A stretch of 64,000 bases of DNA. Origin: Talpa occidentalis (Eukaryota > Chordata > Mammalia > Eulipotyphla > Talpidae). The notes beneath the pieces are model-generated. The model was not told where the DNA came from and made no database searches. It saw only the letters and a program-made list of their open reading frames with translations. A program made the translations under genes and the position numbers. Positions 33,580 through 45,089 of this stretch are shown here, piece by piece. The stretch spans positions 52,564,329 through 52,628,328 of the forward strand of contig NW_023601212.1 in assembly GCF_014898055.3 (NCBI RefSeq). The letters run 5' to 3'. Numbering within the stretch: position 1 is the stretch's first letter; each line of letters opens with the position of its first letter.

Positions 33580-34710
33580 GCTTCACAAAACATATTTGGA
33601 GCCTTTGTTTTCTTCAATTTGGGAAAGATTTTGGGACATTTAGGCACCAGTTTCATCACTGAAGTTTTTGTAGAATTCACTAGTCAAACCATCTGTTCTT
33701 GGACTTTTGTCCTTTTGGAAGACTTGTGCATACTGTTTCAATTTCCTTGTTTGTAATTGATCTGTGTAAATTTTCTCTTTCTTCCTAATTCAAATTTGGA
33801 AGGTTTTATGATTCTAGGAATTTGTCCATTTCTGCTAGATGATCCGATTTTTGGCATTAAGATGTTCATAGTAGTCTCTTAAGAGCCTCTGTGTTTCTGA
33901 GATGTCTATGTAAACTCTCCTCTTTCATTCCTGATTCTAGTCATTGAAGTTTTCACTCTTTTCTTCTTAGCTTCCTTTGGTAGACCTTTGTTTATTTTGC
34001 TTTCTTTTTTTGGGGAAGAAACAGCTTTTGGTTTCGTTGATCTTTTGTCTGTCTTTTAAATTTCAATTTCATTTATTTCTCCTTTAATTTTTATTATTTC
34101 TTTTATTTTAGTGCATTTGGTTTATTTGTTCTTGGTTTTCTAGAAGCCTATATATAGTTATATAGTTATATATAACTATATATATAGTTATATAGTTATA
34201 TAGAAGGTATATAGTTAGTTTTTTTGAACTCTTTCTTGTTTCTTGATGTGGGTCTATATTGCTTTAAACTTCCTCTTTGCACTGGGCTGTCTTTGCTGCA
34301 TCCCATAGGTTCTGATACCTTTATCTTTGTTGTCATTTGTTTCCAGGTGTTTTTTTAGTTTCTCCTTTGACTTCCTCACTAACCCAATAGTCATTCAATA
34401 GCATGCTGTTTATTTGAGCTGCTGCCTGTTTTCTTTCTGTGCTTGATTTGTTTTCATGGCACTGTGGTCAGAGAAGATACCTGAAATGATTCAGTCTTCA
34501 TGAATTTATTGGCAGTTGTTTTGTGGCCCAACATGTGGTATCCTTGAGAATGTTCCAGGTGTACTTGAGAACAATGTGTACTCAGGTTTTGGTGGGGTGA
34601 AATGCCCTATGATGTCTATTAAATTCATCTGGTCTAATTTTTCATTTAAGGCTGTTGTTTCTTTATTGATTTTCTGTCAGATTGATCTGTCCATTGATGA
34701 AGTATCAACC
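33580..34710 (-). mobile_element. Old LINE-1 ORF2 fragment
   Basis: About 1.1 kb of L1 ORF2, endonuclease to early RT region, in minus orientation: TTCACTAGTCAAACCATCTG, TTTGGTTTCGTTGATCTTTT, GCACTGTGGTCAGAGAAGAT, and TCTATTAAATTCATCTGGTC. Many stops. Interrupted by an AT repeat at 34150-34215. Confidence 0.88.
34150..34215 (+). repeat. AT-rich palindromic minisatellite
   Basis: Repeated TATAGTTATA units on both sides of a TATATAACTATATATATAG centre, giving internal inverted repeats. Confidence 0.8.
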
Positions 34711-34777
34711 TATGCCCCCAAATTATACAGAATGTTATAAAGCACTGTTATCTCAATTAAAAATAATACAATAAAAA

Positions 34778-34819
34778 CAGAATAAAGACATTTACATTTA
34801 CAGAATAAAGACATTTACA
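34778..34819 (+). repeat. 23-bp tandem duplication
   Basis: CAGAATAAAGACATTTACA occurs at 34778 and 34801. Confidence 0.8.
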
Positions 34820-35672
34820 AACTTCTCTCTGTAAGAGGGTCTTCCTCACCATACTAGAGAAATGTAATGTCCTTATCTCTTTTCAGTGGAGAAGAAAGGT
34901 CTGAGTACATTTGTTTCCCACCCACACTTTCCTTGGTAAACTCCCTAGCTGACCTTCCCCTCTTTCTCTCCAATCTCCCCTTTTTTTTTTTAAACTAACC
35001 TGTTTAATATGGTTTCCGAGGCATGTGGGGGAGTAACTCAGTCATGCCAGGCTCTCCCATGTATACAGTAGTTATATGCCTGCTAGTATTAAACTTCTTT
35101 TTGACTTTTTCTCTAATCAATCTACCTTATGATTATTTGCCAAAGAGATTATTTGCCAGCCTAGAAGAACCCAGAGGGATAAGAGATGGTTTCTTTTACA
35201 CCTAAACGTGTCTTATTTATAATCAAATTATGTTAGGTCCAAAAGAAAAGCACACAGTATGTGCTTGGCCATGTATCTAAAGGTAGATCAAGTAGGGGGT
35301 TAACAATCAAAGTTCAGAATGGCATTTACTCAGTTCTTTCATTTGTATCAAAAGAGACAAAGGTGTGTATAGGGATTTGTCTGTGTTTATGTAGATAATT
35401 TTTTGACAGATAACAGTGATAGTCAAAATATTGAACAAATGGTTCAGTATTGGTAAGCAGAATGGCTGCTTACCATTGCAATTAGAGGAACACTGAAGAT
35501 TCCCTCTCCTCCCCCCAGCTAAGTTTTTAATAGCCTCTTAATGATAGATTGAAATTCTTGGGGGAGGGGGTAGGTAGAACTCCTGGGATTTGAAGCTTTG
35601 AATTTTTGCCAGCCTATAGGGAAATATTTAAGTATTTTAACAAACTGTGTGGTTATATATGCTAGCAATAAC

Positions 35673-36144
35673 TGTTAAAAGGACAACCTTGATATAAAAC
35701 GGGTTGCCTGGCTGTGGGTCCTCACCCGCGCGCTTAAAAGGGACTTATTAATACTCCACTACAGACACACACAAAAGGTTAATAAAAGGTTTATTTACAA
35801 GGGAAAGGGAATTAAGGAAATGTACAACTCAGGGAGAAAATAGGGAAATAAAGTCTTTAATGCGTCCTACCCGATCCGAGGACCTGGAAACACAAAGGCA
35901 CTCTCAGAGCTGGCAGAACACTGCGAGCTGGTGGGGAGCCAAAATGGGGATCCCCTCCAAAGCCCACATGTCTGGCTTTATACCAAACCTGGCTGCTTAA
36001 CCCCACCCTCAGGTCCCAGCCACCTTCCCTTTGGTGGTGATGGGATTTGGAATTCCCAGTGTCTTTTGGCTTTGGTCTGTAGTGGGGGTGGGGTCTACAA
36101 AGCCTGTATGGAATTAGCTTTAGGACATCCTTTTCCCCCTAACA
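35673..36144 (-). mobile_element. Solo LTR of an endogenous retrovirus
   Basis: 472 bp. Read on the minus strand it starts TGTTAGGGGG and ends CTTTTAACA. TATAAAGCC is at 35982-35974 and AATAAA at 35795-35790, in the order U3 promoter, then R/U5. Flanks TAAC and TAAT could be a 4-bp duplication with one change. No retroviral coding sequence lies next to it. Moderately young, since the promoter and polyadenylation sites are intact. Confidence 0.72.
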
Positions 36145-36780
36145 TAATCAGCTGCTTCTTCTGGAAAAGGGAGTGGAATTGAGGGCAGGAAGGACTTATT
36201 TTTCAGTGTGCTCTTTAGTACTGTTTAAAATGTTGTCTGAATTCTATTTACTCATGTACTCCGACATAGAATTTCATTTTGTTCTACTCAGGAAATAAGT
36301 CTTAAAATGAGAATTTGGTTCTGAGCATTTCCCTCCAGTCATCTAACCCAGTCTGTCTATAGCCTCAAAACCACTTTCTTTAGTTACATTTTGCTGGAAG
36401 CTACTCCACCCAGAGCTTTTCTTAAGCCCCTCTGCTCATGGGGAAGGAAAGCCTGGCTGAAGTTCCTGTCACTATCACTTAGTCTCTACTTCTGACCCCC
36501 AACATTGGCGCACGAATCTCCTTTTACTTAACTTGGCCCTCTTGTCTCTCCATAGACCAGACCTCACCACCATTACTAAATAGTATAGGCATCTCTCAAC
36601 CTAATCATGTCCAGAAAATAAATGCTTTTGTATGTTCATACACTTTTGTGTATGTGGAACTTTCATTTCCAGAGGTGTTACACGTGCATCAGCACTAGTG
36701 GTAATAGCTTTTGTGTTATTGGTAATAACTCATATTGTTGAGCATGTACCTCCACCCGCCTAGTGCAGAACCACCCCTCC

Positions 36781-37257
36781 CTATAAGTCTCCCAGTTTTA
36801 CTGGAAGATATGGTGATATCACCAGTGTGCTCCCTCCAATCCTTTTCTGTTCTACCTTGAGTTTCTTATTGGGGGGTGTCCTTGTCTGGGAGCCACAAGG
36901 GGGCAGTGTCTCATCTGAGCCACTGTCAATCTCAAGGTTGCTGAGACAGGGAGAAGAGCCCTTTTCCTCCAGCTTTTCCACATTCTTTCCCCACAGACCC
37001 CAAAGCAGCATGATCTGTGTGCGATGTCTCATGGTTTTCTTATTGGGGGTCCCTTCAATAAGAGGATCCCCCAATAAGAACCTCATGCCTTTCCACCTGC
37101 AGCTTCTTCCTTGGCAAGACTTGGGCATGAGTCTATGAAGGAGCCAGGGAGGCAAATTGGGAGACATGACATTGTTTCCTTCCCATCCCCCTTTCTTTAC
37201 TTCAAGGCTACCTTTTCCTAGTCTCTTTTCTTCACCCCAAGGCTGCCACAAAACCAT
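36781..37257 (-). CDS. Unassigned open frame, possible retro-fossil
   Basis: Counting from the first ATG (37257) about 159 codons are open, longer than chance usually gives here. The product is basic at its start, with a Ser/Asp/Glu-rich stretch (LEIDSGSDETLPP). Two similar motifs, TPNKKTMRH and TPPNKKLKVEQ, suggest internal duplication. CTTATTGGGGG recurs in the DNA on the plus strand. I do not recognise the family. It could be a diverged processed pseudogene or chance. No promoter, splice site or poly-A tail supports a gene. Confidence 0.25.
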   Translation of the reverse strand: MVLWQPWGEEKRLGKGSLEVKKGGWEGNNVMSPNLPPWLLHRLMPKSCQGRSCRWKGMRFLLGDPLIEGTPNKKTMRHRTQIMLLWGLWGKNVEKLEEKGSSPCLSNLEIDSGSDETLPPCGSQTRTPPNKKLKVEQKRIGGSTLVISPYLPVKLGDL

Positions 37258-37308
37258 CTTCAAGCAGCCCTGTCTACTGCTTCTTCTGATTTATCAATGC
37301 TGATTCTT

Positions 37309-37578
37309 TTTTTTTTTTTTAAATATTTATATATTCACGCACACAAGAACTGGGATACAGACCAGAGGTGCGGGGGGTGAGAGGACCCACCAGAGACAGA
37401 GCAGGGAACAGAACTGGCAGACCGACCGTAACACACTGCTGAGGGGAGCAGTGGGAGAGTCAGGAGAGGTCTCCTCTGCCATGTGGGTTTGAACCAGCTG
37501 GGGATTGAACCCGCGCTGCGGTGGCCACGGACAGCCCCATAGGTCGCGTCTAAACCCCTTGTGCTACCAGGGAGGCCC
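37309..37578 (-). mobile_element. tRNA-derived SINE
   Basis: Full-length minus copy with a perfect 15-bp target duplication TCAATGCTGATTCTT at 37294-37308 and 37579-37593. Confidence 0.96.
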
Positions 37579-37689
37579 TCAATGCTGATTCTTAATGATG
37601 GCCACAACTAGGCTCAGGCTGACACTTGGTCACACCTGTTCTAGTCATACTTACCTGGCCGCATGGTGATTATCTGTTGGCTTGTTTGT

Positions 37690-37825
37690 CTCTTCCCCTT
37701 AGACTGTGGGATTTTTGCATGAGAGTTCCTAACTGTGCGGTAGTCATCTTTGTATCTATAGCACCCAACCCCTGCCTGCTACTTGGTAGAGCTTGATAAA
37801 TATTTTTGAAAGAATCAGTGACACC
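37690..37825 (+). repeat. L2 3' end
   Basis: CTTAGACTGTGGGATTTTTG, ATCTTTGTATCTATAGCACC, and TACTTGGTAGAGCTTGATAA then ATATTTTTGAAAGAATCA match the L2 terminus. Confidence 0.7.
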
Positions 37826-39155
37826 GTCATTAAGCACAGTTAAATCAGGAAACCTTTGTATTTACCAAAGGGATGCTCAGGCAACAAAGAGGGAAGGAAG
37901 CCTCCTAAGAGGGTGTCCTCTACCCTCAAGGTAGCCATTCAGCTCTGCAGGCTGGAGAGTTCCAGGCTTCAGGCAGCACTTCTGGGGGAGGTGTGAGTTA
38001 ATCTTGTTATGATGAACAACTATTTGACTAGTTGCACTTTATTGTGTTCCTACCGATTGAAAAAACAAGGACAAAACCATGAAGGGTAGAGTATGGGAAA
38101 ACATATTGATTGGAACAAGGACAAGTGGATGACACACAGGAAGAGAATATTTTATTTGTCACATTCCAAATTCAGAGAAATATTTAGCTCAATGCTTAAA
38201 TGTTTATGGCAGAGTTAAAAGCGACAGACTGGGGCATGGATTTCTTCATGTTGGATATTGGGTGTTTCTTCTCTTATTATTTACTAGAAGCAAGTCTGAT
38301 GTCATGTGAATGATCACTAAGTATGAACGACTGTTCAACTAAGAAAGATAACAAATTATCTAACTACCTGACTTTATTCTCTGAGGAACAAGCCCATGAA
38401 TCATAGCCAAGGTAGACACTCAACTAATGTGTGAGACAAACCAAGGTATTAGTTATATTTATTGTGAGAATAATAATACCTAACATTTATTTCAAGGCAT
38501 GGCATTTGCAGAAATTGGAAAAAATGAGATTATGACCATTCTATCGCAATATCATAAATAATCACAGTAATAGAAATTATTTCAGAGATGGGGAAAGACA
38601 GTTTAGTTTAAGAGACAGAGCGGGAGAGAAAGAATAAACAATATGTTGACAATCACAAAACAGGTAAGAAGTCTTTAATTTCAAGGTATGACCCCTTTCC
38701 TCTAACGGCAGTCCCTCCTCAGATGGAGAAAGTTATCAAGTAATCTTCAGATGAAAAACATGATTTTCATTCAATTTAAAAAATGACATTGCCTGGTCAT
38801 ATGTCTTAGTTTCCTGGTTTACAAACAGAAGGAAGGTAGTAGTTGGATTGATCATGGTGCCCAAGCCCTCTGTTACTCGGTTCCTTTATATGTTCCTGCT
38901 CCAATTCTAGATCAGTCAGTCTGCTTAAAACCCACTAGAAAATCAGTTTCCCAACTCCCCCACCCCCAACCCACCCATTGCCATTCGACATGCCAGCCAG
39001 CATTTGCTGAAGGCCTACTTTACGGTTCCTAGAACACTGTTTGGTGCTGTGGGACTTGCCAAAGCAGGCCAGACAGGGACCCTGCCTCCCTAGTGCTTGT
39101 AATCTAGGTGGAGAGACAAGACAAAAACAGATGACATAATCGCAGAATCTGACAG
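37826..39155. other. Intergenic, no recognised feature
   Basis: Nothing recognised. Confidence 0.45.
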
Positions 39156-39160
39156 AATGT

Positions 39161-39243
39161 AATAAAGTGCTAAATTGTGTGGTACAGACAATTAGAGAAC
39201 AAGACAGTATATAATAAAGTGCTAATTGTGTGGTACAGACAAT
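39161..39243 (+). repeat. 52-bp tandem duplication
   Basis: AATAAAGTGCTAAATTGTGT then GGTACAGACAAT at 39161 recurs at 39213 with one A deleted. Confidence 0.85.
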
Positions 39244-39699
39244 AAGTATAATAGGAGTTCAGTGAAGGGATGGGTGAGTGTGGGCTGCAGTCTTCAGGGA
39301 AGGATTCTCATCATGTCATGCCACGTTTATCCAGGGCATGATGGGAAGCTGAATATGAAATCGAAGATGGATTCAGAACAGAAAACTGCTCTCTTCTTAG
39401 TCTGGATGAGGACAGAAAGATAAAGAATTCTTTGAGAGGTGGCATTCTCTATTGACAATGAAAATAAGATAGAGAAAATAAATACCTTATTTTCCTCATT
39501 GTGTTTTGGAAAATTTCCACAGAAACTTATAATCATATTTTAAAATATACTAACGGAGTTCAGTGTTGAAAGAAATGTTGTAAATCCTTTTTGTTAATGA
39601 AGAATAATTTTTCATGATAGATAATGACTTACTAGTTTGCACAAAATTCCTGAAAGCCCGGAAATAGCAACTTGTGTACGCTATTGCTGTGGTTGCTAA

Positions 39700-40190
39700 A
39701 ACTTTTACAAGGAAATTGAACAGTGGGCACCTCAAATCTTGAAAATATGCATATTCTTCAATTCTAGTTTCACTTCTGGGAATTTATCCAAAGGATGTAA
39801 TCATGGCTGATTATAAGAATAACTTTTATTTGAAAATAACAATCAAAGAATTGAGAGACATTGGGGACAATCCAAACACCCCCACATAGAAGACTGATGA
39901 AATAACACATATTTATAAAAACAGAGTGTGCAGTCATTAAATGCACTAGAAAAAACTATTTAATATGGTGGATAATGTTGAGCATAAAGATAAGTGAAAG
40001 AAGCAAAGTCTAAAACTTTTAGAATAAGATTCTGTCTTTTAAAAAAAACAAATTTTAAGTGCAGAACCATAGATGAGGGGCAAAGTTATATGTAATTTCT
40101 ACTTTTTTATGCTTGTGTGAAATTTCCAGATGTTGTCCAAGCTACATGATTTACTCTGTAATAAAGTATGTATTATAATCCTGTGGTATC
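39700..40190 (+). mobile_element. Old LINE-1 fragment (L1M type)
   Basis: TTCACTTCTGGGAATTTATC, CAATCCAAACACCCCCACAT, TGGTGGATAATGTTGAGCAT and AAGATAAGTGAAAGAAGCAA follow an old L1 ORF2 end and 3' UTR in plus orientation. Confidence 0.7.
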
Positions 40191-40234
40191 TGATTTAGTT
40201 ATTTTTAAAGTCTGGATAGTCATAATTAAAAAAA

Positions 40235-40772
40235 AAACTTACTGAAGCCATATTAGTTTATAACATTATATAATTTTCAAGTGTGCATTATTATAAATCA
40301 ACATCTATATAGTGCATTGCATTGACACTGAAAGTCTAATTCCATCCTTCACCATACAGCTGACCTCTTTTACACTATTTACCTGCCCTCCTCCCCCCAT
40401 CCCTCCGGTCACCTCTAATTCACTCTTATAATTGAAAAGTTCATTTTTGCTTTATTTAGTCCATTTATTTTTTTATGTACCAAAAATGAATGAAATTACA
40501 CAGTGCTGATCTTTTCTCATCTGATTTATTTCACTAAACACATTTCTCGGTCCATCCAAGTTGCTGTAAAAGACCAGATTTCATCTACTTTTTAGTTTTG
40601 GTTTATCATTGAGTAGTATTCATTTGTGTGTATATGTATAGTTACATATAGTATACACACACCCATATTCTGCATCTTCTGTATTCAGTCATGTACCGGT
40701 AGTACTTAGGTTGTTTCTAACCCTTGGCTATTGAGAATAATGCTGCATGGACAGTCATCATTTGCACTATTA
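40235..40772 (-). mobile_element. Old LINE-1 3' end
   Basis: Minus-strand landmarks: ATTTATTTCACTAAACACAT, ATCATTGAGTAGTATTCATT, GGCTATTGAGAATAATGCTG. Cut by a younger L1 at 40791. Confidence 0.75.
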
Positions 40773-40790
40773 TCCAGTGAGTACTCTTTT

Positions 40791-41515
40791 TTTAAAATAT
40801 TTTATTTTATATATTTCTTACATCATTTTTCATTATTGCACAATGTATGCATTTTCATCTTGGTTGTATTCCCCATACAATTGCACCCCCCTTATTTTGA
40901 TCCCAATCCCTTCTCTCTCCGCCACCCCCCTACCGTGTAGTGTGTCTCTGGTTTATAGATGCTTATTGATTTTGATTTTTTCTTTATTGTTGTTATTCTT
41001 TTTCCTGGTCCCTTATTTAGGTTTCCTAGATTCCTGCTATGAGTGAGACCATCCAGTATTTTTCTTTTTCTTTCTGGTTTATTTCGCTAAGCATGATCCC
41101 TTCCAGCTCCATCCATGTTGCTGCAAATGGCATGAGTTTATCTTTTCCGATTGCTGAGTAATATTCCATTGTGTATATATACCACATCTTCTCGAATGCA
41201 AATCAAACCTACAACGAGATACCATTTTACACCAGTGATAATGGCACATATTAAAAAAAAATAGCAACAACAAATGTTGGAGAAAAAGGAACTCTCCTGC
41301 ACTGCTGGTGGTGGGAGTGCAAACTGGTCCAACCACTATGAAAGCTGTGTGGAGAGTCCTCAACCTACTAAAGATAGAGCTTCCATATGATCCAGCAATT
41401 CCACTCCTAGGTATTTACCCAAATGACATAGAAACGTTAATTCAAAAGGGCACCTGCACCTCTATGTTTATATCAGCACTATTTACAATAGCTAAGCTTT
41501 GGAAATAACCCAAAT
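40791..41515 (-). mobile_element. Young LINE-1 with inverted 5' part (twin-primed)
   Basis: 40791-41193 is the L1 3' UTR and ORF2 end in minus orientation. From 41194 the sequence flips to an upstream ORF2 segment in plus orientation, with open frame text [17 protein letters not shown]. Such an inverted 5' half is the twin-priming signature. Direct repeats TCCAGTGAGTACTCTTTT at 40773-40790 and TCCAGTGAATATTCTTTT from 41517 flank it with two differences. Confidence 0.93.
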
Positions 41516-41532
41516 GTCCAGTGAATATTCTT

Positions 41533-41817
41533 TTTTTTTTTTTTTTTTTTTTTTAAAGATTTATTTATTTACTTATACATACAAGCACTGGGTACAGTCA
41601 GAAGCATGGGAGGGTGAAGGAATTCACCAGAGCCAGAGCGGGGAACAGAACAAGGCAGAATGACAAAGTACACTGCTGAGGGGAGCAGCGGGCGGCAGGA
41701 GAGGTCTGCGTGCCATGTGGGACCCTTGCCTGGTGGCCGGGGATCGAACCGGCGCTGCAGAGGCTGTGGGCAGCTACCAGGCCAACGCTCAACAGCTGCG
41801 CCACTGGAGAGGCCCTA
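41533..41817 (-). mobile_element. tRNA-derived SINE in the L1 target duplication
   Basis: GC-rich-subfamily minus copy. Perfect duplication CAGTGAATATTCTT at 41519-41532 and 41818-41831, which overlaps the downstream duplication of the neighbouring L1. Confidence 0.96.
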
Positions 41818-41834
41818 CAGTGAATATTCTTAAA

Positions 41835-43285
41835 GCATGGTAGATATATCTCCTGGAGGGATTCCTGCAAACCCAGGGGATGGAGGTGGAAATGGGTTAG
41901 AAGGTGGAAATGGGTTAGAACTGAAGATCTCATGCAACAAGTATTATTCCATTCTCCTTTCAGTTCTAAATAATTCCTATTTAGCAAAATGTAAAATATC
42001 TTATTTTTACAAATTCATATCAGTGTAGGAGGTATGGGGTGATTGCATACTTTTAAGCCTCCTCTAATGTGATATTTGAGCAGGAAAGCCTGTCAGAGGA
42101 GGTGAAAATTTGAGGGCATTGATCGATTTCTAAAACCTCTGGAATACTGAAAAATCTTGTACCAAAACAGAGTTTCAAGCATTGTGGTCTATTTTAAAGC
42201 TTTAATTCAAACAAATTAATGCCTTTAATACAGACACTACAAAAACAGAAAGTAAAAATTCTTTTTGAGATTATGTCAGAAGCCTGAATTTGAGATCTTT
42301 GGTAAATGTCAGATCAGGTCAATTTAGGCCCTGCCTGGAAACCATGCAGAGGATGTGGAATTATGACAAAAAAATCAGGAAATACCTGGACAGGGTTTTG
42401 GAATTTTTGGTTCAAGGGATTTTTCCGTGTCTAACATGAAAACAAAACACTTTCTCTGTTTTGAGACCTTTGTTTAGAACTATTTTGAGAGGGACCTTTC
42501 TTTGAAGTGTTTCAATACATCAGCATTTTATTTTCTCATTCTACGATATGGTGTCTCCATTTTCTAGATTTTTAACTAGATTTTTAATTTCAGATCTTAA
42601 AATATACATGTTTCAACCCTTTTTAGTTAATGTCATCTATTTTTGTCTCTCCCTCTTGCTTCTCGTCTTTTAGATGGCCCAGTGAAAAAATGCATCAAAG
42701 TCAGAATGTTGCTTCCGTTTCTAAAGTCCACAAAATGTAGAGGAAATCCGTGGATAGTCAGGTTTTTGGGAAGTCAAACCTTAACTAAAATTGGGATATA
42801 TTTGCTTCTCTTTGAAAAATCCACCTTATAGAAAGTTTTTGTTAAGGGGACTCAGGAGCACCAATTCCTGCATATTACCTGGTCTTCCAGCTCATTTGGG
42901 TGAATAAACCCCTCTGTGATGGGATTTTTATTGGATGGCATAGAAATGTGCTCAGTTGGAGAGTGAGGAGCATATAAAAGCAGTAAATTATTTCTGACAA
43001 ATGGCAGACTGAGCTGACAAGGACAAGTCTTTCCTCCCACTGCTGTCACACAGAAACGCTACATGAAATGTGGCAGCAATTTAAAATATTTATATACAAC
43101 CAATATTGAGAAAAGCAAGGGAAATATTCTAGGTCTCCGTATGAAAAAGAAATTCAGGAATAGAGTGACAACTGTAGCTAATGTTGCTGGACCTGCATAT
43201 AAGTCCTAAAATCTGGAGGCTGGGATGTTGATATTGTGGCTTCAAGATCTATGGCTCAGACCAAGTTTTGAGGAATATTGTGGTT
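41835..43285. other. Intergenic, no recognised feature
   Basis: An 18-bp tandem duplication (GGTGGAAATGGGTTAGAA) at about 41885-41920. Nothing else recognised. Confidence 0.45.
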
Positions 43286-43287
43286 AT

Positions 43288-43462
43288 GGTTGTCAGATTT
43301 AGCAAACAAAAATACAGGGTGTCTAGTTAAATTTGAATTACATGTAAGCATTGAATCATTTTTTAGTATAGCTCCAAAGTCGAATGGAATATACTTATGC
43401 TACCAAGAGTTTATCTGAAATTCAGATGTACTGGGTGTCCTATATCTCACTTGGTAATACTA
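43288..43462. repeat. Ancient palindromic MITE-like element
   Basis: The left arm (43288-43370: GTCAGATTTAGCAAACAAAA, GGGTGTCTAGTTAAATTTGA) and the right arm read in reverse (43462-43385: GGACACCCAG, TCTGAATTTCAGATAAAC) are imperfect inverted copies. This is typical of an old non-autonomous DNA transposon. Family not named. Confidence 0.55.
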
Positions 43463-43790
43463 CCTGTGACAGAGTTCTGGCAACAGACCTTGGTGTCCAA
43501 ATGGGTACCTCATCTATGAAGACTATACTAGAGAAAAGATTGATAATTTGTAAAGAAGCAGGATGGGAGTTTATAGTTTTTTCGGGGCCATGGGATGGCA
43601 AATGTAAGAGTCCCCCAGACATACCATGTATGGTTATATGATTCTAATTTGTATAATCTATAGGAAATAGAAATCTCAATCTGAGAAATTACCATAATAA
43701 CTGGTCCTAGACCTTTTAATACTCAAAGTTTCACCAGAAACAAATTGCTGTGTTGGACCACATCGGTATCCATTGCAATAACCCATTCTT

Positions 43791-44090
43791 GGGCCTCCCT
43801 GGTGGTGTAGGGGGTTAAGCACAGCACTGTGAAGCTATCCGCTGTCTCTGCAGCATGAGTTCAATCCCCAGCCAGCCAGGCAGCAACCCACATGGCACAG
43901 CAGATCTCTCCTGACTCACCAGCTGCTCCCCTCAGCAGTGTATTTCAGTCAGTCTGCCTGTTCTGTTACCCATTCTGTCTCTGCTAAATCCTCTCACTCC
44001 CACACCTCTGGCCTGCATCCCAGCTCTTGTATGCATAAATAAGTAAATCTTTAAAAAAAAAAGAAAAAGGAGTTTGTTTCTAAAAAAAAT
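43791..44090 (+). mobile_element. tRNA-derived SINE
   Basis: Full-length plus copy with a perfect 13-bp duplication AATAACCCATTCT at 43777-43789 and 44091-44103. Confidence 0.96.
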
Positions 44091-44103
44091 AATAACCCAT
44101 TCT

Positions 44104-44497
44104 GCTTTGAAATGAACTCTTAAAAAAGTTACAAACCAAATGAGGAAATGAATCACCCTCATTCATCCTAAGAATTAGGTTAACTTAAAAAATCTGAAAG
44201 ACATTATGAAATAAATGACTTAAATATCAGAGACATAAAGAAAGAAACAGAATGAAACAGAAAAATAAGTACTAGGTTCTTTTGAAAAAAATGGAAAGTA
44301 TAGAGATTAAAAATATATTTGCTGACATTAGAAACTCAAATGAATAGATTAAATAACTATTCTTGGCATCTTAAAAGAGCAAATGAATTGGAAGAAAGAA
44401 AAATGAAAATCACCCAGAAGGCAGTGCAGGAGAATGATAAGGTAGAAAGATAAGAACAAAAATAGGAGAAATGGAGGTTAGAATGAGAAAGATACGG

Positions 44498-44531
<34 letters not shown>

Positions 44532-44695
44532 ACTGAGGTAGGCATAAGGGAAAGAATAAAGAGAACAGGGCTATAATTGTTAATATATAATAGAAGTGCT
44601 TAAAAAAAGAGACCCTAAATTAAAGAGGCCTGAACAAGATAGAAATTTATTTCTCTCCCATACCAAACTCCAGATATCAAAGAAGAGTGGCTCTA
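44104..44695. other. Intergenic with a CA microsatellite
   Basis: (CA)n at 44499-44533, with one AA interruption. Nothing else recognised. Confidence 0.5.
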
Positions 44696-44698
44696 TTA

Positions 44699-44782
44699 TT
44701 TTTATTTATTTATTTTTTAATTTTATTTTTAAATTTTATTTTTATATTCCCCATACAACTGCAACCCCCTTATTTTGACTTA
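44699..44782 (-). mobile_element. Very short LINE-1 3' terminus
   Basis: T-rich tail then TATTCCCCATACAACTGCAA and CCCCCTTATTTTGAC, matching the last bases of the young L1 3' UTR seen at 1364 and 40791. Only about 80 bp long. Confidence 0.75.
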
Positions 44783-44788
44783 TTGTTT

Positions 44789-45075
44789 CATTTATTTATT
44801 TATTTATTTATTTATTTTGAAGATTTATTTATTTATTTATACAAGTACTGGGTACAGTCAAAAGCGCGGGAGGGTGAGAGAATTCACCAGAGCCAGAGGG
44901 GAGAGCAGAGCAGGCAGATTGACAAAGTACACTGCTGAGGGGAGCAGTGGGCGGCAGGAGAGGTCTGCGTGCCATGTGGGACTCCCACCCGTTGGCTGTG
45001 GATCGAACCGGCGCTGCAGAGGCTGTGGGCAGCTTTGCCACCCAGCGCTCAACCGCTGCGCCTCCGGGGAGGCCC
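44789..45075 (-). mobile_element. tRNA-derived SINE, GC-rich subfamily
   Basis: Minus copy with a long (ATTT)n tail. Duplication TGACTTATTGTTT at 44776-44788 and TGACCTATTGTTT at 45076. It inserted in or beside the short L1 terminus. Confidence 0.94.
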
Positions 45076-45089
45076 TGACCTATTGTTTT

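Noticed and set aside
33571..34740. Short frames at 33571-33756 and 34516-34740 as genes
   Set aside because: They are antisense translations of an old L1 ORF2 fragment.
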